From: JACKII01 sp965222315
GTDB taxonomy: Bacteria; Pseudomonadota; Alphaproteobacteria; Bin95
Assembly: GCA_965222315.1 (NCBI GenBank)
Contig: OZ244951.1
Coordinates: 4,712,001 to 4,776,000 of the forward strand
Length of the DNA stretch: 64,000 nt
Direction: 5' to 3'
The position numbers and the translations under genes are program-made. Each line of letters starts with the position of its first letter. The first letter of the stretch is position 1. Under the pieces are notes generated by a model. That model saw nothing but the letters and a program-made list of their open reading frames with translations. It was not told the DNA's origin and made no database searches. Below are positions 33,987-42,804 of the stretch, one piece after another.

Positions 33987-33997
33987 CGGCCCGCTCC

Positions 33998-34804
33998 TCA
34001 GCCTGCGAGCCGCGCGAGGCGCTGCTCTAATTCTTCCGCCAGCGCAACATAGGCCAGAGAGCCCGCGCACCGCCGGTCATACAGCAACACCGGCAATCCA
34101 TGCGACGGTGCTTCCGAAATCTTTACGTTGCGCGGAATTTCGGTGGAAAACACCAAATCCCCCAGATAGCGCCGCACATCGTCCCCAACGGCGCTGCTCA
34201 AATTGTTCCGGCGGTCCACCATGGTGAGCAGAACCCCTTCGACGGCGAGGCCGGGGTTCAGCGCGCGCGTCACTTGCTCAATCGTCCGCAACAGATAGCT
34301 AAGTCCTTCCAAAGCCAGGAATTCCGCCTGAAGCGGCACCAGCAGGCTGTCGGCAGCCGCCAGCGCATTGATCGTGAGCAATCCCAGGGCAGGCGGGCAA
34401 TCGATCAGCACCAGATCGAACGCCGGGTCGAAAGCCACGGCATCCGCGGCGTTCAGGATCGATTTCAGGTGAAATTCACGGTCCGCCAAGGCAGAGAACT
34501 CTACCTCGGCGGCGGCTAGATCCTGTGTTGCAGGGACCAGCATCAGCCGTGGCACGGCAGTCGCCACAACTGCGTCCCGCAACGCGCACTCCCCCGTCAG
34601 CACCTGGTACATGCCGCGTTCACGGTCGGTGCTGCTGACACCAACCGCCGTCGAGGCATTGCCTTGCGGGTCAAGGTCCAGCAGCAACACCTGGTAGCCG
34701 CGTTCGGCCAGGGCCGCCGCCAGGTTGACCGCGGTCGATGTCTTGCCGACACCGCCCTTCTGATTTGCCACCGCGATAACGCGGGCGGCTCTACTGGTTT
34801 CCAT
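33998..34804 (-). CDS. parA: ParA, chromosome-partitioning ATPase
   Basis: A 268-residue deviant-Walker ATPase that forms gradients on the nucleoid and moves ParB-parS complexes. Walker A with signature Lys: NQKGGVGKTSTAVNLAAAL (residues 14-32); Walker A' LLLDLDPQGNAS; Walker B LVLIDCPPALGLLT. The short N-terminus, lacking an HTH, marks it as the chromosomal Soj type. It lies between rsmG (14 nt) and parB (11 nt) in the standard origin-proximal operon. Confidence 0.95.
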   Translation of the reverse strand: METSRAARVIAVANQKGGVGKTSTAVNLAAALAERGYQVLLLDLDPQGNASTAVGVSSTDRERGMYQVLTGECALRDAVVATAVPRLMLVPATQDLAAAEVEFSALADREFHLKSILNAADAVAFDPAFDLVLIDCPPALGLLTINALAAADSLLVPLQAEFLALEGLSYLLRTIEQVTRALNPGLAVEGVLLTMVDRRNNLSSAVGDDVRRYLGDLVFSTEIPRNVKISEAPSHGLPVLLYDRRCAGSLAYVALAEELEQRLARLAG

Positions 34805-34818
34805 CGCTATGACTGCTA

Positions 34819-35475
34819 TTACCGTTCCGCCAAAGACCGCAATTCTAATATCACGGCTTGCCGGTCTGTCACGCTTTCATGGACGGTCAGGGCAAAGGAA
34901 AATCCGATTTCCGCCGCCCGGACCTCTTCCTGCCACCGCGCCCCTTTCGGCAGCAGCAGCCGGGTATCAGCGTCGCAGAACGGCAAACAAAGGCCCAACA
35001 GGCCCGGAAGAGCGGTCAGGGCGCGCGCCGTCATCACCGCCACCGGACCCGTCGTCTCGCGGCCAACAGCCTCCGCCCGCGCCGCATGCACCCGGCAATC
35101 CAGGCCGGTCTGCTCCGCGACGAACCGCAGGAAGGCCGCCTTGCGATGATTCGATTCGATCAGATGGACGTGCGGCACGCCGGCTATCGCCAAAACCAGA
35201 CCCGGCAGCCCCGCGCCCGATCCCAGGTCCACCAGGCTGCCCGCGTCATTGACCTTGGCCTCGCGCCCGGCATCAGCAGAAACCAACGGCAGCAATTGCC
35301 AGGAATCCAGAATGTGCCGCTCCCAAAGAGACGGCAGGGTGCTAGGCGCAACCAGATTGAGCGTCTTTTGCCAGTGCTCCAAATGCCCGGCATAGGCCTG
35401 GAGCTTCTGCCATACGGCCTCCGAAACCGGCGCAATCTGCTGCAATCGCTGCCGTTCGGCGGCCAGAGAGGTCAC
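34819..35475 (-). CDS. rsmG: RsmG, 16S rRNA (guanine-527-N7) methyltransferase
   Basis: A 218-residue SAM methyltransferase (GidB) that modifies G527 of 16S rRNA. Landmarks: the N-terminal LNLVAPSTLPSLWERHILDSWQL region, SAM motif LVDLGSGAGLPGLVLAI (near residue 78), then LIESNHRKAAFLRFV and MTARALTALP. Complete. It overlaps mnmG by 4 nt, and parA follows, the conserved origin-region order. Confidence 0.95.
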   Translation of the reverse strand: MTSLAAERQRLQQIAPVSEAVWQKLQAYAGHLEHWQKTLNLVAPSTLPSLWERHILDSWQLLPLVSADAGREAKVNDAGSLVDLGSGAGLPGLVLAIAGVPHVHLIESNHRKAAFLRFVAEQTGLDCRVHAARAEAVGRETTGPVAVMTARALTALPGLLGLCLPFCDADTRLLLPKGARWQEEVRAAEIGFSFALTVHESVTDRQAVILELRSLAER

Positions 35476-37334
35476 GCCGCCGCCTTCCGGTTGCCGCGCC
35501 GGACGTACCGGAGCAAGGCGACAATGCCGGCCGGCGTCATGCCGGGAATACGGCTGGCGCTGCCCAATGTTGCGGGCCGCGTGTGCTCCAGCTTTTGCCG
35601 TTCCTCCGTGGAAAGGCCCGCCACCTGACCATAGTCCAGCGCAACCGGCAGCGCCAGACCCTGGTCCCGGCGATAGGCTTCCACATCGGCCCGCTCCCGC
35701 TCGAGGTAGCCGTGATAGCGCGCGTCCGTCGCCAACTGCGCCCCGATGGCGGGAGAAATGGCCTTAAGCTCCGGCCAAATCTCACCGAGTTGGGCCAGGT
35801 CGGCTTTCGGCTGGCCCAGACACTCCCAGGCGGAGCGGATGCGGCCATCCTTGTTCACGGCAAGGCCTGCACGCGCCAGCACCGGCGGAGTCGCCGTTGC
35901 GGCCTTCAACGCTGCCGCACCCGCCCGCAAGGCCTCATCCTTCGCCGCAAAAGCCTGCCGCCGCTCGGCGCCCACCAGCCCGAGCGCAATGCCTTTGGCC
36001 GTCAGACGCTGGTCGGCATTGTCGGCCCGCAGCGCCAGGCGGTATTCCGCCCGGGAGGTGAACATGCGGTAAGGCTCATCGACGCCGCGGGTCACCAGAT
36101 CGTCGATCATCACGCCGAGATAGGCTTCCGCGCGATCGAAATGAACCGCATCACTGCCGCCTGCCCGCCGCGCCGCGTTCAGCCCCGCGACCAGCCCCTG
36201 CGCCGCGGCCTCCTCATAACCCGTGGTGCCATTGATCTGCCCGGCAAGAAAGAGCCCGGGTATGCGCTTGGTTTCCAGCGCGGGCGTCAATTCCCGCGGG
36301 TCGACATAGTCATACTCAATGGCATAGCCGGGCCGGGCCACTTCCACCCGTTCCAGCCCCGGAATGGTGCGCAGAAACCGCTCCTGAACGTCCGCCGGCA
36401 GGGAAGTCGAGATGCCATTGGGATAGACCAGATCGCTGTCCAAACCCTCCGGCTCCAGGAATATCTGGTGATTCGCCTTATCCGGAAAGCGCATCACCTT
36501 GTCTTCGACCGACGGGCAATAGCGCGGTCCCGGTCCCGACAGCTTTCCGGCGTACATCGCCGTCCGATGCACGTTCGCCCGGATGATCTCGTGGGTTTCC
36601 GCCTGGGTGTGCGTGATATGGCAGGAAATCTGCGGCACCCTGATCCGGTCCGTGAGCCAGGAGAGGGGCTCCGGCGGATCGTCGCCCGGCTGCTCCTCAC
36701 ACCGCGCATAGTCGATGCTGCCCCGATACAGGCGGGCGGGTGTCCCTGTCTTCAGGCGGCCCATGCGGAACCCGGCCGCCTCTATGCGCTCGGCCAGCGG
36801 CACGGCAGGCTGCTCGCCAACCCGGCCCGCCGGGGTCTGTTCCTCGCCAAGGTGAATGACGCCGCGCAGAAAGGTGCCTGTGGTAATGACGACGGCCGAG
36901 GCCCTGTACCGGGCGCCGCTTGCACCGAGCACGCCCGCCACCGCGCCATTCTCGACCAGCAGATCCTCTACCGGATCCGCAACCAGCGTCAGGCCGGGCG
37001 TTTGCCGCAGAGCATCCTGCATGGCGGCCTTGTACAGCTTCCGGTCCGCCTGCGCCCGCGGGCCCTGTACTGCGGGGCCTTTGCTGCGGTTCAGCAAGCG
37101 GTACTGAATGCCTGCCTCGTCGATCACCCTGGCCATCAGCCCGTCAAGGGCGTCAATCTCCCGGACAAGATGGCCCTTGCCAACCCCACCAATTGCCGGA
37201 TTGCACGACATTTCACCGATGGTTTCGATCTTATGGGTGACCAGCGCCGTCCGCGCGCCCGCACGGGCGGCGGCCGCGGCCGCTTCGCACCCGGCATGGC
37301 CACCGCCAACAACAATAACGTCAAAGCTGTTCAT
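35472..37334 (-). CDS. mnmG: MnmG, tRNA uridine 5-carboxymethylaminomethyl modification enzyme
   Basis: A 620-residue FAD protein (GidA) that with MnmE installs the cmnm5 group on U34 of certain tRNAs. The N-terminal FAD motif is VVGGGHAGCEAAAAAARAG, then THKIETIGEMSCNPAIGGVGKGHLVREIDALDG (quoted in part), and the C-terminal helical domain for MnmE binding is complete. I start at the ATG at 37334 (MNSFDVIVVGG), preceded by GAGAGG; the upstream in-frame codons overlap the parS site and are unlikely to be translated. Its partner gene mnmE, directly upstream, is broken in this window. Confidence 0.95.
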   Translation of the reverse strand: MNSFDVIVVGGGHAGCEAAAAAARAGARTALVTHKIETIGEMSCNPAIGGVGKGHLVREIDALDGLMARVIDEAGIQYRLLNRSKGPAVQGPRAQADRKLYKAAMQDALRQTPGLTLVADPVEDLLVENGAVAGVLGASGARYRASAVVITTGTFLRGVIHLGEEQTPAGRVGEQPAVPLAERIEAAGFRMGRLKTGTPARLYRGSIDYARCEEQPGDDPPEPLSWLTDRIRVPQISCHITHTQAETHEIIRANVHRTAMYAGKLSGPGPRYCPSVEDKVMRFPDKANHQIFLEPEGLDSDLVYPNGISTSLPADVQERFLRTIPGLERVEVARPGYAIEYDYVDPRELTPALETKRIPGLFLAGQINGTTGYEEAAAQGLVAGLNAARRAGGSDAVHFDRAEAYLGVMIDDLVTRGVDEPYRMFTSRAEYRLALRADNADQRLTAKGIALGLVGAERRQAFAAKDEALRAGAAALKAATATPPVLARAGLAVNKDGRIRSAWECLGQPKADLAQLGEIWPELKAISPAIGAQLATDARYHGYLERERADVEAYRRDQGLALPVALDYGQVAGLSTEERQKLEHTRPATLGSASRIPGMTPAGIVALLRYVRRGNRKAAA

Positions 37335-37358
37335 TCCGTCCGCCTCTCGCCTGCCCGA

Positions 37359-37374
37359 TGTTTCACGTGAAACA
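37359..37374. promoter_or_regulatory. parS centromere site
   Basis: The 16-bp palindrome TGTTTCACGTGAAACA is a perfect match to the bacterial parS consensus bound by ParB. It lies between the mnmE stop and the mnmG start, 3.4 kb from parB and about 20 kb from the predicted oriC. I noticed no second perfect copy in the window. Confidence 0.95.
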
Positions 37375-37378
37375 TTCC

Positions 37379-38447
37379 TCATTTCCCGATACAGAACTCG
37401 CGGAAAATCAGATCGAGCACATCTTCTATATCGCTTCGGCCCAGGATTTTCGAGAGGTCGCGGTTGGCCTGATGGATCAGGTGCGCCTGGACTTCAGGCT
37501 CCAGCGCAAGCGACCATTCCGATAGCACTTCCTGCACAGCCGCCAAACTCTCCCGGTGGCGCTGCCGCGTCACGAAGGTTGCCTCGCCAGCCGCCAAATC
37601 CTGACGGGCATGATCTAGCAGAGCAGCGAGCAGCGAGTCGATCCCGTCTCCGGTTTTGGCCGAGACAGCCCACGCGCCAGGATGCTCTTCCGTGCCGCCA
37701 AGCGTACATAAGTCGGTTTTGTTCCAGACCAGTATATCCCACTCGGCGCCTACGATGCCTAGATCCGCCGGCAGGTTTGCCCATTGGGCGGAATCCAACA
37801 CCAGCATGGTCAGGTCCGCCCGCTCGGCCAGGCCGCGGGCCCTGCGCACGCCCTCGGCCTCCACGGCATCGGCGGCTTCTCGCAGCCCTGCAGTGTCCGC
37901 CAGGGTGACGGGATAGCCGCCCAGATCCATCGACACTTCGACGATATCGCGCGTCGTGCCCGGTATGCTGGAGACGATCGCCGCCTCCCGGCCCGCCAAT
38001 GCATTCAACAGACTGGATTTCCCGGCATTCGGCGGGCCGACAATGGCGATCAGATAGCCCTGGCGCAGCCGCATGCCGGCGTCGGCCTTGCCGAGTTCGG
38101 CCTCTACTTCGGTCAATACGCCTGTCACGGCCTCCGCCGCCGCTTGCTCCAGCGCTTCCGGCAGGTCTTCGTCGGCAAAGTCGATGCTGGCCTCGATATA
38201 AGAGAGCGCCGTTTGCAGCCTCGCGCGCCAGCCCCCTGTCTAATACCTCACCGCCTTCCACGTCGCGCAATGTGCACAGTGTCAACTTGCGGGGAGGCGG
38301 CAGGTCCTTGGCCATGAGTCCACGCAAAACAGGTCCGGCGGCAGGCCCGGAGATCCGCAGGACCGCGACACCGGCGGGCAAGGCGCCACTGGCGAGCGCC
38401 ACAATACTGTCCCGCTGAAAGGCCTCCTGTCCGGCACTGTCCTGCAT
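37379..38447 (-). pseudogene. mnmE: mnmE with out-of-frame internal deletion
   Basis: The 5' frame begins with a normal MnmE N-terminus (MQDSAGQEAFQRDSIVALAS, good SD) and reads to GGEVLDRG. In intact MnmE the next part is LWFPGPxSFTGEDVAEL and about 90 more residues of the formyl-folate-binding domain. Here the sequence jumps to GWRARLQTALSYIEASIDFADED in another frame. The junction is near 38237, at GGGCTGG microhomology. The rest is intact: G domain GPPNAGKSS, DTAGLREA, NKTD, and the C-terminal CIGK. A GTG at 38128 could start a truncated G-domain protein. Either a real gene loss or an assembly collapse. Confidence 0.85.
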
Positions 38448-38578
38448 TCAAACCTCATTTCCGGCGCTTCGCGGCGCTGCGCCCGCGCAAATAGGGTCTC
38501 GCCGCCCGGCGCCCGCCGCGATAGCATGGCTTCCTGTGGGCTGCCACCCAAAGTTCCCCTGCCAAGGCGGAGTTCACC

Positions 38579-39103
38579 ATGTCCGGCAATTCTTGCAACC
38601 GTCACGCCATACGGGCGGAAACCGCCATCGGCGCATTGCTGATCGTCAGCAACGGCGACGCTCTCACGCGCATCACCTGGGTTTCGCCTGGCAAAGGCGA
38701 TTTGCCCAATGAAGCGCCAACGCCCCTCTTGCGGGAGGCCGCCCGCCAACTGGCAGCCTATGCCAATGGAGACCTGCAAGCATTCGACCTGCCGGTAAAG
38801 GCCCACGGCTCCTCGCACGAACAGGCCGTCTGGCATCAAATGCGTCTGATTCCTTATGGTGAAACAAAGACTTATGGAGATCTTGCCGCCGCCATCTCTT
38901 CCAGCCCCCGCGCGGTCGGCAGAGCCTGTGGCGCCAATCCCGTCCCCGTTGTCGTTCCCTGCCACCGGGTCATGGGGCAAAGCGGCAAGCTGACAGGCTT
39001 CTCCGGCGGCGACGGCGTCGCGACGAAAGCAATGCTCCTTGACCTCGAAAGACGGCACAGTACCCAACAATTAGAGGGGTTGCCTCTGTTCGCCGGCGAG
39101 TAG
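38579..39103 (+). CDS. ogt: Methylated-DNA-protein cysteine methyltransferase (Ogt type)
   Basis: A 174-residue suicide DNA-repair protein that removes alkyl groups from O6-guanine. The N-terminal domain is of Ogt rather than Ada type. The C-terminal DNA-binding domain has IPYGETKTYGDLAAAI, RAVGRACGANPVPVVV and the active-site PCHRV (Cys at about residue 128), then LTGFSGGDGVATK. The ATG at 38579 follows a GGCGGAG stretch. A Tag-like protein follows 44 nt downstream, so the pair looks like an alkylation-repair unit. Confidence 0.92.
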   Translation: MSGNSCNRHAIRAETAIGALLIVSNGDALTRITWVSPGKGDLPNEAPTPLLREAARQLAAYANGDLQAFDLPVKAHGSSHEQAVWHQMRLIPYGETKTYGDLAAAISSSPRAVGRACGANPVPVVVPCHRVMGQSGKLTGFSGGDGVATKAMLLDLERRHSTQQLEGLPLFAGE

Positions 39104-39147
39104 CCTCTCCCCAGACCGCCAGAGCAAGCCTTAAGGAGTGCGCCTTC

Positions 39148-39825
39148 GTGCAAACCTTTGCCGAAATCTACGCCATCGCGTGCGAACGTCACGGCGGCGC
39201 CGACAGCCTGGAAGCAGAGCTGCCCCAGCCCCTGTCACCCGCGGACATTCGTGCCATCCCGGACCATCGCTGGCTCGCCAGCTTTTCGCGCATGGTGTTT
39301 CAGACCGGCATGTCCTGGAAGGTGATCGACGCCAAATGGCCGGGCTTTGAGGAAGCCTTCCACGGCTTCGATCTGGGGCGCAACGCCATGCTCTCGGACG
39401 ATGACCTGGACGCGCTGGTAAAAGACACCCGCATCGTCCGCCACATGCCCAAGATCCGCAGCGTGCCCGCAAACGCCGCCATGCTGCTGGCCTTCGCAAA
39501 GGAACATGGCAGCGCCAGCGCCCTCTTCGCGGATTGGCCCAAGACCGACTATATCGGTCTGCTTAATCTGTTGAAAACAAAGGGTAATCGCCTGGGTGGC
39601 AATACGGCCGCCTTTGCCCTGCGCTTTCAGGGGCTCGACGGCTTCGTCTTCAGCCGGGATGGTGTCGCCGCTTTAATTCGCGCGGGCGTCGTTGAAAAAC
39701 AGCCGAAATCCGCCCGCAACCTCGCCAAGGTGCAGGAGGCGCTGAACGCCTGGATGGCGGAGAGCGGCCGTGGCCTCAGCCACATCAGCAAGATCCTGGC
39801 GAGTACTATCGACGCTGCGGATTAA
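39148..39825 (+). CDS. DNA-3-methyladenine glycosylase I (Tag)-like protein
   Basis: A 225-residue helical protein resembling Tag-family glycosylases: FSRMVFQTGMSWKVIDAKWPGFEEAF aligns with the Tag segment around GLSW (quoted in part), followed by IVRHMPKIRSVPANA and the ending GLSHISKIL. It lacks the N-terminal Cys/His zinc ligands, and the position of the E. coli Tag active-site Glu (8 residues before the conserved Trp) is Met. It may be a divergent glycosylase or a non-catalytic relative. The start is a GTG at 39148 with AAGGAG upstream. Neighbour to ogt. Confidence 0.75.
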   Translation: MQTFAEIYAIACERHGGADSLEAELPQPLSPADIRAIPDHRWLASFSRMVFQTGMSWKVIDAKWPGFEEAFHGFDLGRNAMLSDDDLDALVKDTRIVRHMPKIRSVPANAAMLLAFAKEHGSASALFADWPKTDYIGLLNLLKTKGNRLGGNTAAFALRFQGLDGFVFSRDGVAALIRAGVVEKQPKSARNLAKVQEALNAWMAESGRGLSHISKILASTIDAAD

Positions 39826-39917
39826 CCAATCCCAAGCGGCATGCCTATTCCCCGGTATTGACTTCCCACACTGCCACCCTTGAGGTTGTCCCTCATTCTT
39901 AATCAAAGAACGCCTCC

Positions 39918-41369
39918 ATGTGCGCCAAACCCGCCCCCTTCCTGACCGTCGAGCATTTTACCCCCCTGCCGGATGCCGCCAGCAGGCTTGAACAGCTCTC
40001 CGCCAGGGTCCAGGCGGATTTCCACACGCTCCGCCATCCGGACAAGCCCTGGGTTCCGCCGCAGAAAGGCCCGGCGGGCGAACATGTTTATGACGTGGTC
40101 GTCGCGGGCGCTGGCCAGGCGGGTATCGCCATCGGCGGCATGCTGCTGCGCGAATGCGTCGATAACATCCTGCTGGTCGACCAGGCCCCAAAGGGCAGGG
40201 AAGGCGTTTGGTTCGACTTCGCCCGCATGCCGCTGATCCGGTCGCCAAAACTCTATCCCGGCCCGGATCAAGGCATCCCCAGCCTTACTTATGAATCCTG
40301 GCACCGCGCCCGCTTCGGCGATGCCTCCTGGGACAGTTTCGAATTGGTGCCCGTACCGCTCTGGACCGACTATCTGGCGTGGGTGCGCGACGTCACTCGC
40401 CTGCCGGTGCAGAACGAAACCCGCCTCACCGGCATCGAACCGCACGCAAACGGCCTGTCGCTAACCATAGAGACGCCGTCGGGCACCAAGAAACTGCTCG
40501 CCCGCCGCCTGGTGCTTGCGACCGGCCATGACGGCACCGGCGCGTGGTGGATGCCGGACTATCTGGAAGCCTTGCCCTCCCATGTCCGGGCGCAGGCTGC
40601 TGATCCCATTGATTTTACTGCATTAAAGGGCAAGACTGTCGCTGTACTCGGCATCGGCGCCTCCGCCGGCGACAACGCCATTGCCGCCTTGGCAGCCGGC
40701 GCAGAGGCCGTGCACATGTTTTGCCGCCGCGACACGCACCGGCGGCAGCAGGTCTACCGCTGGGTCATGTCGGCTGGCTTTCTCCGCCATTGCGTGAACC
40801 TTGATGACGAATGGCGCTGGCGCTTTGTCAGCTACATCCTCGAAACCCGCATGGCCATGCCGACCGAAACCTGGAACCGCCTGGAACGGCTGCCGGGCTT
40901 CCAGCTTCACACCAGCGCGAACTGGCGCGACGCGGTTATGGCGGGCGACCGGGTAGCGATCGACACGGAGAAAGGGCCCTTCCGCGCCGATTTCATCATC
41001 AGCGCCACCGGCCACGACCAGAACCTGAGCGCCCGGCCCGAACTGGCCCCGTTCGCCGATCAGGTCCGGCTCTGGTCTGATGCCTACCAACCGCCGGAGG
41101 AGGAGTGCAACGACCGCCTCGCCCGCTACCCATATCTGGGCCCGGACTTCTCCTTCCAGGAAAAGCAACCCGGCGCGGCCCCCTGGCTTTCCCGCATTCA
41201 CGATTTTACCTTCGGCCCAACCATGTCGTTCGGCCCCAGCGGCTGCTCGATCAGCACACTGCGCCTGACCGTGCCGATGCTGGTTGCCGGCGTCACCCGC
41301 AGCCTGTTCCGCGAAGACGTTGCTTTCCATTGGGAAGGCCTCAAGGCCCATCCCGACTATATCCCCTAA
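39918..41369 (+). CDS. FAD/NAD(P)-binding monooxygenase-like flavoprotein
   Basis: A 483-residue flavoprotein. The FAD motif VVAGAGQAGIAIGGML lies near residue 60, the second (NADPH) dinucleotide motif VLGIGASAGDNAIAAL near residue 243, and an ATGHD segment lies at both domain borders (LATGHDGTG, SATGHDQN). The layout fits flavin-containing / N-hydroxylating or Baeyer-Villiger-like monooxygenases, but the BVMO fingerprint is not seen. It has an N-terminal extension of about 55 residues before the FAD motif. Substrate unknown. Stands alone between the Tag-like gene and a universal stress protein gene. Confidence 0.8.
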   Translation: MCAKPAPFLTVEHFTPLPDAASRLEQLSARVQADFHTLRHPDKPWVPPQKGPAGEHVYDVVVAGAGQAGIAIGGMLLRECVDNILLVDQAPKGREGVWFDFARMPLIRSPKLYPGPDQGIPSLTYESWHRARFGDASWDSFELVPVPLWTDYLAWVRDVTRLPVQNETRLTGIEPHANGLSLTIETPSGTKKLLARRLVLATGHDGTGAWWMPDYLEALPSHVRAQAADPIDFTALKGKTVAVLGIGASAGDNAIAALAAGAEAVHMFCRRDTHRRQQVYRWVMSAGFLRHCVNLDDEWRWRFVSYILETRMAMPTETWNRLERLPGFQLHTSANWRDAVMAGDRVAIDTEKGPFRADFIISATGHDQNLSARPELAPFADQVRLWSDAYQPPEEECNDRLARYPYLGPDFSFQEKQPGAAPWLSRIHDFTFGPTMSFGPSGCSISTLRLTVPMLVAGVTRSLFREDVAFHWEGLKAHPDYIP

Positions 41370-41505
41370 TGGCTCCCCTTAGCATCGCGCCAGTCGGCGC
41401 CAACAGAATCTTCACATTCTTGATCTAAATCAGTTTCATTTTTGCGCCGCGTGCCCATGTTTGGAAAAGAGTGAGATTTTCCGGGAACGCGAAGGGGTTC
41501 GATCC

Positions 41506-42369
41506 ATGACGCTGCGCACAATTTTAACCATGCTTGAAGGTTCCGATCACGACACGGTTGACTTGGAGGCGGCGCGGCATCTGGCTGCCGAGTTCGGTTG
41601 CCATGTCGATCTGCTCCATGTCCGGCGGGACGGCTTGTCCGCCATGCCCATGGTGGGCGAGGGCCTCTCTGCCGACCTGATCGAAATGGTCCAGGCTCAG
41701 GTGGAAAAGGAAGAGGCGGACTTGGCCGGAAAATGCCGCGGGGTTTTCGATAGCTGGCTGAAACAAAACAATATTCCGGCAGTGTCCGCGCCATCCGCTG
41801 ACGTCACCGCTAGCGCCCGCCTCGTGGACGTTGTCGGCCGATCCGGCGAAGAGGTTGCCCGGCTTGGCAAAATGGCGGACTTGGTGGTTTTGAGTGCCCC
41901 GTCTCTCGATGAAGGCGACCTCTCTCCCGCAGCGGAAGCCGCCATTTACGATACCGGCCGTCCCGTTCTGTTCTCGCCGCGCCAGGAACTGAAGACCCTC
42001 GGCAAGCGCGTCTCCGTCTTCTGGAACGACACGGTTGAGGCCAGTCGCGCCGCACAAGCCGCCATGCCGTTCCTGCGCGAAGCCGATGCGGTGCAGGTCA
42101 TGGCCGTGGATGACGACAGCTTCGACACGGCGACCGTCGCCGACTATGCCGCCTCGCTCGCGTGGCATGGCATCAACGCGGAGCCTGTTCTGGTCAAGCC
42201 CGACAACAAATCCGCCGGTGAGGCCCTGCTCGACGCCGCATGGGATTTCGATGCAGACCTGATCGTCATGGGCGCCTTCAGCCATTCCCGCCTGCGCGAG
42301 ATGATCCTCGGCGGTGTCACCCGTCATATCCTGCAAGTCGCTGGACGGCCTGTCCTGATGATGCACTAA
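41506..42369 (+). CDS. Universal stress protein, tandem Usp domains
   Basis: A 287-residue protein with two UspA domains. The first begins LRTILTMLEGSDHDTVDLEAA. The second ends with the ATP-site motif GAFSHSRLREMILGGVTRHIL and then VLMMH, as in nucleotide-binding Usp proteins; the first domain's equivalent loop is degenerate. Usp proteins bind ATP and help survival under stress; the specific role is unknown. The ATG at 41506 has GAAGGGG upstream; a TTG at 41461 is less likely. A strong terminator follows at 42484. Confidence 0.86.
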   Translation: MTLRTILTMLEGSDHDTVDLEAARHLAAEFGCHVDLLHVRRDGLSAMPMVGEGLSADLIEMVQAQVEKEEADLAGKCRGVFDSWLKQNNIPAVSAPSADVTASARLVDVVGRSGEEVARLGKMADLVVLSAPSLDEGDLSPAAEAAIYDTGRPVLFSPRQELKTLGKRVSVFWNDTVEASRAAQAAMPFLREADAVQVMAVDDDSFDTATVADYAASLAWHGINAEPVLVKPDNKSAGEALLDAAWDFDADLIVMGAFSHSRLREMILGGVTRHILQVAGRPVLMMH

Positions 42370-42800
42370 GGCAAGCTTTGCAGGCTCCAGACACACGTCT
42401 CCGGCCTGTCCATTTTACCCGTATCCGGCAGTCTCAATCCCGTCTACCAGGCGCAGGCCCGCCCAATTGCCGGATCACCTACGGAGGCGCTATCACTAGC
42501 GCCTCTTTTTTTCATACGGTCAGGGTTCTTTCGTTTCCGAATGACCCACCAAAAAGACTCCCTCGCTCCGCGGAAGCAGGGCTTCATGCATGAGCGTTTC
42601 TGACCGAGCCCGAACTTTGTGCATGGACTCTCAGGCATGGGTTCCCGCCTGCGCGGGAACGGGGAAGGTTTTGGAAAAGCCGGTTTCAGCGGAAGCCGCT
42701 CTGATACTAACGGCAGAGAGCAATAATCTTCTCCCTCCTTCATCCTGAGCCCATCGAAGGATGGCTTTTCAGTCCGGCAATATACTATTTCACCAGCCTG
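42370..42800. other. Gap with terminator and dispersed repeats before recR
   Basis: No gene in 431 bases. It holds a rho-independent terminator (42484-42512), a hairpin GTTCCCGC/GCGGGAAC (42641-42648 with 42653-42660) inside a GCATGGACTCTCAGGCATGGG context typical of dispersed intergenic repeats, and a 3' segment (TCATCCTGAG ... ATCGAAGGATGG ... TTTCACCAGCCTG) resembling the composite palindrome at 24.5 kb. Confidence 0.65.
42484..42512 (+). terminator. Rho-independent terminator
   Basis: A perfect 8-bp stem GAGGCGCT / AGCGCCTC with a 6-nt loop, followed by seven T. It lies 115 nt after the universal stress protein gene and should end its transcript. Confidence 0.88.
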
Positions 42801-42804
42801 TTAG
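42641..42804. repeat. Dispersed repeat related to the 24.5-kb element
   Basis: It begins with the hairpin GTTCCCGC-ctgc-GCGGGAAC and ends with TTTCACCAGCCTGTTAGA, which matches TTTCGCCAGCCTGCTAGA at 24636-24653 except for two bases. The TTA within it is the recR stop codon. The middle shares ATCCTGAG and ATCGAAGG with the other element. Confidence 0.55.

Noticed and set aside
35583..37370. 595-codon open frame antisense to mnmG
   Set aside because: Shadow of a GC-rich gene; the sense product has all MnmG motifs.
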